Assembly: GCF_025642135.1 (NCBI RefSeq) | Contig: NZ_CP106793.1 | Span: 8,152,001 to 8,216,000, forward strand | Direction: 5' to 3' | DNA length: 64,000 nt | Source: Streptomyces cynarae | GTDB taxonomy: Bacteria > Actinomycetota > Actinomycetes > Streptomycetales > Streptomycetaceae | Shown here: positions 58,892-64,000 of the stretch, in pieces | Layout: every line of letters starts with the position of its first letter | Numbering within the stretch: position 1 is the first letter of the stretch | Made by a program: the position numbers and the translations under genes | Notes under the pieces: generated by a model | Database searches by the model: none | What the model was told of the DNA's origin: nothing | Seen by the model: the letters and a program-made list of their open reading frames with translations, nothing else

Positions 58892-61712
58892 TCACAGTCG
58901 ATTGGCACCGGAGTCCCCCGAATCCTGCGGCCGGCCCTCCGTGCCGGCCGGCCCGTCCGGGTCGGACATCCGGGCCCGCTTCAGCCCCTGCTGAATGGCG
59001 ATCATCGCGCGCGCCGACGCTTCCGGGGAGACGACGCCGTTGTCCTCTTCGCCCTCGGGCCGGCCCTGGGTTTGTGCTGCCTCCCTGCGCAGCTGCTGCG
59101 CGAGGCTGGCTCCCCGGGTCCGCTGCGGCAGCACCGGGGGCGTCGTCAGCGGGCGCACCGCGTCGGGTGCGGACGCCTGCCCGGCGGGCGCGGTGCGCCC
59201 CCTCCGGGCTCGCGTCCGGGCTGGGTCCCGGCCTGCGGCCGGTGCTGTCCCGATGGCGGCCCGGCTTGGGGCCGGTGCTGTCCCGGCGGGGTCCGGCCTG
59301 CGGCCGGTGCTGCTCCGGCGGCGGCCCGGCCTGCGGCCGACCGTACCCGGCCGACGGCCCGGAGTACTGCGCCGACTGCCCCGGGTACTCGGCCGACGGT
59401 CCGGTGTACTCGGCCGACGCCCTGCTGTACTCGGCGGACGACCCCGCGTACTCGGCCGACGGCCCCGCGTACCCGGGCCCGGACTCATAGGTCGCCCCCC
59501 GTGGGGCAGGGGCCGTCTGCTGGGGCGTGGTCCACCGGTCCGGCTCGGAAAGGGGTACCGGGTGTTCCGACACGGGCGGCAACAGACCTGCACCTCCGTA
59601 CTCGGGAAAGCCGCTGTGGTCCGCGATGCGGGAGTGCGTGAGCACGTCCGCTCCCACGACCGCCGGCGCCGTCACGCTCCCGGTGGCTCCCACGGCCGCG
59701 CCCGCGAGCGCCCTGTCCTCGGCCCGGGGCTCGCTCTGAAGCGCGTTGCCGGCCGCCGCGGCCGCCGACCTGAGCTGGTCGAGGACCGGCGACTGGAGAT
59801 CCTCCAGCAGCTCCGAGGGCAGCAGGACGACGACGAGCGTGCCGCCGTAGACGGACTCGCGCAGCTCCACCTTGATCTTGTGCCGCTCGGCGAGCCGGGC
59901 GACCACGAAGTGGCCGAGACGCGGGTCCTCGCCCAGGGACGTCATGTCCAGCTTGGGTGGATGGGCGAGCAACTCGTTTGCGTACGCCATCTTGTCGGGA
60001 GGCATGCCGAGCCCGTGGTCCTCGACATGGATGGCCAGCCCCTTGGCCACCTTGGTGGCGCTCACGAACACCTGGGTGTCCGGCGGCGAGAAGCTCGTGC
60101 CGTTCTCGATCAGCTCGGCGAGCAGGTGCGTGACGTCCGCGACGGCCCGCCCCGCGAGGGCGACACGCCGCTCCGCGGGCAGGTTCTTCACCTTCACGCG
60201 CGTGTACTGCTCGGTCTCCGCGACCGCACTGCGCATCACGTCGGTGATGGAGACCGGCGCGGTCAACCGGCGGCTCGGCGGGGAGCCGCTGAGGATCACC
60301 AGGTTCTCCGCGTGCCGTCGCACGCGGGTCGCGAGGTGGTCGACCTTGAAGATGTCCTTCAGCAGGTCGGAGTCCTCGTGCTTGCGCTCCAGGTCGTCGA
60401 GGAGCGAGATCAGACGGTGGATCAGGATCTGGGTGCGCCGGATGAGCTGTGCGAAGACCTTCTCGGTGCCCTCGCGGCCCCTCGACTGACGCATCGCGGT
60501 GTCCGCGGCGACCCGGCCCAGCCGGTCGATGGCCCCGGCCAGCCGCTCCAGCTCGTCGCCGGCCTGGCGATCCTGCGGGCCGAGGACGGCGGGGTCCACG
60601 TGCTCGCCGCGCTCGATACGGGCCAGCAACTGGGGGAGTGCACGGGACAGTTCCTCAGCCCGCGCCTCGAGTTCGGACACCCGGCCGAGCGTCGCGCGGC
60701 GGGCGCGCAGCGCCAGCACCGCGCCGCCGGCCAGTGCTGCCAGGGTGGCGGCGGTGCCCACGAGGATGCCCAGCAGCAACTCGTCGGCCCGGTCCGAGGC
60801 GTCGTCCGCGAGCCCCCGCACGGAGTCCGCGCCCAACGACTGCAGATCGCCCAGGACACCGCCGGCGGTGTCCGGCCATGTCGAGGCCTTCGAGGGCAGC
60901 GTCGTGCCCTGGGCGGACGCCACGGAGTCGCCGAGCGTGCCCAGCGTCGTCCACTGCGCGCCGTCGGTGATCTGCGCATAGCCGGCGGCTGCCCCGGCCG
61001 GCAGGTCACGGGCGGTCAGGCCCGCGCTGAACTCCCGCTGGAGCGCGAGGTACTCGGCGAACTGGGCGCGGGTCGTCGCCGGTATGCGCCCGGAGGGCAG
61101 GACACCGGACAGCAGGGCGTCCTGGCGCGAGAGCATCTCCGTGATCTGCACCAGGGAGACCGCGGCGGTGCCGCCCCGCGCGAGGGACCCGTTGTCGCTG
61201 CGGACGGCGGCGGTCACCAGGGACACGCCCTGGGAGATGCTGTCGGTGAAGTACTGGAAGGCGTCGGCGGTGGACAGGGTGCGGGCGTCGATCGCCTGGC
61301 GGCGGTCGGACAGGGCGGCCAGCGCGTCGTCGAGCGGCTTCGCCCGGCGCCGCAGCGTCGAGGTGTCCAGGCCGGAGGAGCCGCGGTAGGCGGTGACGGC
61401 CGCGTCGGTCCGCTTCCGGGCGGCCTCGAGGTCACTGCGCGCGGCGCCGGTGCGGCTCGCCTGCCAGACGGCGGTCAGACGGCGCTCGTTCTGCAGGGCG
61501 GAGAGCACCGCCTGGGCAGGCCGGGCGGCCGACGTGTCGTGGTCCGCGTCGGCCTGCAACTGGAAGTGCTCGTCGACGAGACCGGCCGCCGTGTACCCCC
61601 ACAGTCCGGTCAGGCAGACGGCGGGCACGACGAAGGGCAGGACGAACGAGAATCGGAGAGATCTGCGCGGGGCGGACCGATGACGCGTCCGCCGGTCGCG
61701 GGTGCCTGGCAT
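58892..61712 (-). CDS. Conservon sensor-kinase-like protein CvnA, with the conserved C-terminus in another frame
   Basis: ATG 61712 with GAGGAATC upstream. Signal anchor SLRFSFVLPFVVPAVCLTGLWGYTAAG, a NIT-type extracellular domain (about 45-300), a second membrane helix LLLGILVGTAATLAALAGGAVLAL, then the HATPase domain: LLAELIENGTSFSPPDTQVFV (N box), HVEDHGLGMPPDKMAY (G1), GHFVVARLAERHKIKV (G2). The histidine phospho-acceptor box is not classical, as in other conservons. A repeat-rich tail follows, then the frame runs out of homology at about 59200; the family end LAQQLRREAAQTQGRPEGEE, then SPEASARAMIAIQQGLKRAR reads in another frame, ending at 58892. Confidence 0.85.
59337..59486 (-). repeat. 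In-gene tandem repeats encoding Tyr-x-Gly-x-Ser-Ala-Glu units
   Basis: About seven units (PSAEYAG, SSAEYSR, ASAEYTG, PSAEYPG, QSAQYSG) repeat every 21 bases in the tail of CvnA. Directly after it comes Pro/Arg/Gly-rich sequence with further short repeats, where the frame change takes place. Confidence 0.7.
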
Positions 61713-61952
61713 CTGATTCCTCGTACGGCAGCGAAGCACTGGTTCGGTTGGGACGGTGCGAGTGCCGGATTGCGCCCGGCGCGGCGACTTGACCTCACCG
61801 TCATCGGAGTCGGCGATCAGGCTGAACCGTATCAGGATCATGGCGCAGCGTCAGCTTCCGCTTAGGGCAACTAACCGCATTCATACGTGAGTTGTCAGGT
61901 GCGTTCACGGAATTGGCTGCTGTCTCCGTCCGGGCGGACGCGGGGGGACATA

Positions 61953-63137
61953 TCACAGCAGAGCCAGAAGTTTAGGGGTGTAGAGGGCGCCCGCCGTCTC
62001 GATTCCGGCCACCATGTCGAAATAGATCGCGGTCAGTTCCGCATCCGTCTGGACGGCGCGCAGCAGGGACAGCCGCTGTTCGTGCGGTGTGAGTTGGGCC
62101 ACGCCGAGAGTGGACTCGTAGCCTGGGGTGAGTACTTCGTCCCGTTCCTTGGCGAAATCCCGCAGAGCGGCGTCGAGTCCGGCCGGGTCGCCGCCGAGCC
62201 GGCCCTCCAGTCGGCGGGCCAGGGCATCGGCCTGGAGGAAGGCGTCGCTGATCCCGCGCGCGGTGATGGAGTCCTTGTGGTGCCCCGCGTCGCCCACCAG
62301 GACCCAGCCGGGCCCGGCGGCCTGCCGGAAGAAGTTCCGCTGGTCACCGGTGCCGCGCAGCCGCTCCAGGGGCTCCCTGCCCGCGAGTCGCTCGTACAGG
62401 CCGGGCGCGGTGGTGCGGATCTGTTCCAGGTAGGCCCGCCGGGCGTCGGTGCGGACCTCTTCGAAGCGGGACTGCGGGAAGTAGGCGAGGACCAGCGTCG
62501 CCGCGTCGTTGGTGGCCACGGCCGCGACCCAGCTGCCCGGGCTCTCGTACAGCTCCAGGGTGGCCGGGACGTCCGCCCAGTACGTGTAGTACGCGCAGGT
62601 CAGCCGGGGATCCTCCACTGTGTACGGCGCCTGCGCGAGCCGGGCGACGGTGGAACGCATGCCGTCCGCGCCGATCACGAGATGCGTGCGTTCGGTGAAG
62701 GAGTGTTCCCCGGACATCGCTTCCACCCCCACGACCCGCCCGCTGGAGTCCCGCAGCAGTCCGGTCACCCGGCAGTGGTGGCGCACCTCGACGCCCGCCG
62801 CGGCCGCCGCCTCCGCCAGGAGGGCGTCAAGGACGTGGCGTCGCGGCGCGAACGCCTCCCGCTGCCCTTCCACGCCCCGGGCGCACCCTTCGAGGCGGAT
62901 GTCGGCGACCTCGTAGACCACGCGGTCCAGGGGCGGGCACCCCGAGGCGCGTAGCGAGTCCAGCAGCCCCCAGCGGGCGAGCGCCGCCACCCCGGGCTGG
63001 TGGATGAGATGGGTGGAGAGGGTGTCCGTGCCGGAGGGCGCCTTGTCGAGCAGGAGTACCCGGTACCCCGCGCGGGCGAGCAGCATGGCGGTGGGCGCAC
63101 CGGCGCAGCGGGCGCCTACCACGATGGCGTCGTACAT
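61953..63137 (-). CDS. FAD-dependent monooxygenase/halogenase-like oxidoreductase
   Basis: ATG 63137 with GAGGC upstream; the frame opens further without homology. 394 residues: MYDAIVVGARCAGAPTAMLLARAGYRVLLLDK (FAD motif), GCPPLDRVVYEV, HLVIGADGMRSTVARLAQAPY (DG motif near 165), WVLVGDAGHHKDSITARGISDAFLQADALA (GD motif near 280). It is of the geranylgeranyl-reductase/phenol-hydroxylase-type group. No halogenase WxWxIP motif is seen, so a halogenase is not supported. It sits 67 bases before the adenylation enzyme on the same strand, so the two probably belong to the same biosynthetic operon. Confidence 0.85.
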   Translation of the reverse strand: MYDAIVVGARCAGAPTAMLLARAGYRVLLLDKAPSGTDTLSTHLIHQPGVAALARWGLLDSLRASGCPPLDRVVYEVADIRLEGCARGVEGQREAFAPRRHVLDALLAEAAAAAGVEVRHHCRVTGLLRDSSGRVVGVEAMSGEHSFTERTHLVIGADGMRSTVARLAQAPYTVEDPRLTCAYYTYWADVPATLELYESPGSWVAAVATNDAATLVLAYFPQSRFEEVRTDARRAYLEQIRTTAPGLYERLAGREPLERLRGTGDQRNFFRQAAGPGWVLVGDAGHHKDSITARGISDAFLQADALARRLEGRLGGDPAGLDAALRDFAKERDEVLTPGYESTLGVAQLTPHEQRLSLLRAVQTDAELTAIYFDMVAGIETAGALYTPKLLALL

Positions 63138-63204
63138 GTGGGTTGCCTCACAACAGACGTCGGGGGAGGGGGTGTTGTGGTGCGGTGACCCGGACGGGCG
63201 TCGT

Positions 63205-64000
63205 TCAGCGGGAGCGTCCGAGGTCGTCGAGCAGGGCCCGCCGGTCGATCTTGCCATTGGCGTTCAGCGGCAGTTGATCGAGGACGGCGATCCGGCGGGG
63301 CAGCATGTACGGCGGCAGCCGCTCGGCCAGGGCGGCGAACAGCCCGTCGGACGTGCAGCCGTCGCCGCTCACCGCGGCATGGAGCTCCGGCTCGCCGTCG
63401 GACGCGGGAACCGCGAGGACGACCGCGTCCCGTACCCCCGGCTGCTGCCGCACCATGGCCTCGATCTCCCCGAGTTCGATCCGGTGGCCGCGGATCTTCA
63501 CCTGGTGGTCGGTGCGTCCGAGGTGGACCAGGTGCCCGTCGCGCACGGCGACCCGGTCCCCGGTGCGGTACCAGTGCCGGTCGGTGAGCGGCCCGTCGCC
63601 GCCGGGCCGTCCGTCCGGGTCCAGGAAGCGCCCGGCGTTGTTCGCCGGGTCGAGGTAGCCGGGGAACCGCAACGGCCCCCGCACGCACAGCTCTCCGCTG
63701 TCCGAGGGCCGGCCGTCCTCGTCGATCAGCACCAGGTCGAGGACCGGATACCCCGCGCCGATCGGAGCGGTGCCGTTCGGGGTGTCGGGCCACTTCGCCG
63801 GGTCGTCCGGGAACAGGTACGCCGTGCAGGAGATGGTGAGTTCGGTCGGCCCGTACAGCACCTCCAGACGGCTGCCGGGCGCGGCGGCCCGCCACTGACG
63901 GGCCGCGTCCAGGGTGAGCGGTTCGCCGCCGAAGACGCTCCACCGCAGGGTGGGCATGCTGCCGGGTTTCAGGGTGCCGAGGCGGGAGGCGAAGGAGATC
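63205..64000 (-). CDS. Stand-alone amino acid adenylation enzyme (partial, 5' end outside window)
   Basis: The frame is open to the right edge. 264 residues seen: A4/A5-like SVFGGEPLTLDAARQW and LYGPTELTISCTAYLFPDDP, A7 RHWYRTGDRVAVRD, A8 HLGRTDHQVKIRGHRIELGEIEAMV, and A10 PLNANGKIDRRALLDD. The gene ends 16 residues after the A10 Lys with no carrier-protein motif, so this is a free-standing NRPS-type or D-alanine-ligase-type adenylation protein. It needs a separate carrier. Transcribed toward the FAD monooxygenase. Substrate codes cannot be read because the N-terminal part is missing. Confidence 0.85.
   Translation of the reverse strand, partial: ISFASRLGTLKPGSMPTLRWSVFGGEPLTLDAARQWRAAAPGSRLEVLYGPTELTISCTAYLFPDDPAKWPDTPNGTAPIGAGYPVLDLVLIDEDGRPSDSGELCVRGPLRFPGYLDPANNAGRFLDPDGRPGGDGPLTDRHWYRTGDRVAVRDGHLVHLGRTDHQVKIRGHRIELGEIEAMVRQQPGVRDAVVLAVPASDGEPELHAAVSGDGCTSDGLFAALAERLPPYMLPRRIAVLDQLPLNANGKIDRRALLDDLGRSR

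Noticed and set aside
58995..61865. Plus-strand open frame of 956 codons opposite CvnA
   Set aside because: Shadow frame over a certain sensor-kinase gene.
61953..63137. Flavin-dependent halogenase
   Set aside because: The family's WxWxIP motif and active-site Lys are not visible; a monooxygenase or reductase is the safer call.

Overview
The window is chromosomal DNA of a high-GC actinomycete, almost certainly Streptomyces. The signs are very GC-rich third codon positions with long antisense shadow ORFs, frequent GTG starts, twin-arginine secreted carbohydrate enzymes, a complete conservon (cvnA-B-C-D), an NB-ARC/TPR regulator, a Csp-type copper protein and many solo catabolic regulators. 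No rRNA, tRNA, CRISPR array or prophage was seen. The content is accessory (catabolic, secreted, regulatory) with several deletion and insertion scars, as expected outside the conserved core.

Layout: 1-6.8 kb is the end of a polysaccharide-use operon: a sugar ABC permease tail, a GH28/GH49-like beta-helix enzyme and two paralogous alginate-lyase-like enzymes, closed by a 17-bp hairpin. 6.9-10.9 kb holds an NDH-2-like flavoprotein, a small conserved protein, ChaB-Rho_N, a copper-storage four-helix protein and an acyl-CoA dehydrogenase. 11-21.5 kb is a rearranged amine/acyl-amino-acid-type region: IS481 and IS5 transposase remnants truncate a FAD oxidoreductase, followed by a HAD dehalogenase, a PucR regulator lying between two inverted copies of a 110-bp regulatory sequence, a three-domain kinase-like/M23-like/aminotransferase protein, an AspA/AstE deacylase, a broken 2-hydroxyacid dehydrogenase and a cyclase-type amidohydrolase.

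21.6-34.9 kb reads as one L-fucose locus: a secreted GH141-like beta-helix enzyme, an FCD-type GntR regulator, a ribose-type ABC importer (binding protein, double ATPase, permease) and, divergently, an operon encoding an FAH-fold hydrolase, fuconate dehydratase, an SDR and an aldo/keto reductase. These steps match the non-phosphorylative (diketo-hydrolase) fucose route, apart from the lactonase. A shared ATCSGAT motif occurs in front of the enzyme, importer and catabolic operons. 35-39 kb is a small-gene region with deletion scars (EamA/PaiB, LysR/MFS) plus a cupin regulator, tautomerase and MBL hydrolase. 39-44.2 kb is a LacI-controlled cluster with two Gfo/Idh/MocA oxidoreductases, an SDR and a PhyH-type dioxygenase.

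44.4-51.2 kb contains a small secreted protein, the NB-ARC/TPR regulator, an AhpD-like protein, a DUF1801 protein, an MpaB-type oxygenase and a carotenoid-desaturase-like flavoprotein. 51.2-56.8 kb is an acyl/aryl-CoA block: nitronate monooxygenase, two acyl-CoA synthetases and phenylacetate-CoA ligase, with two good palindromic operators. 56.9-61.7 kb holds a frameshifted alpha/beta hydrolase and the conservon, whose sensor kinase has its conserved C-terminus in a different frame. 61.9-64 kb starts a probable biosynthetic region (FAD monooxygenase and a stand-alone adenylation enzyme running off the edge).

Functions were assigned by reading motifs only; no database search was possible.
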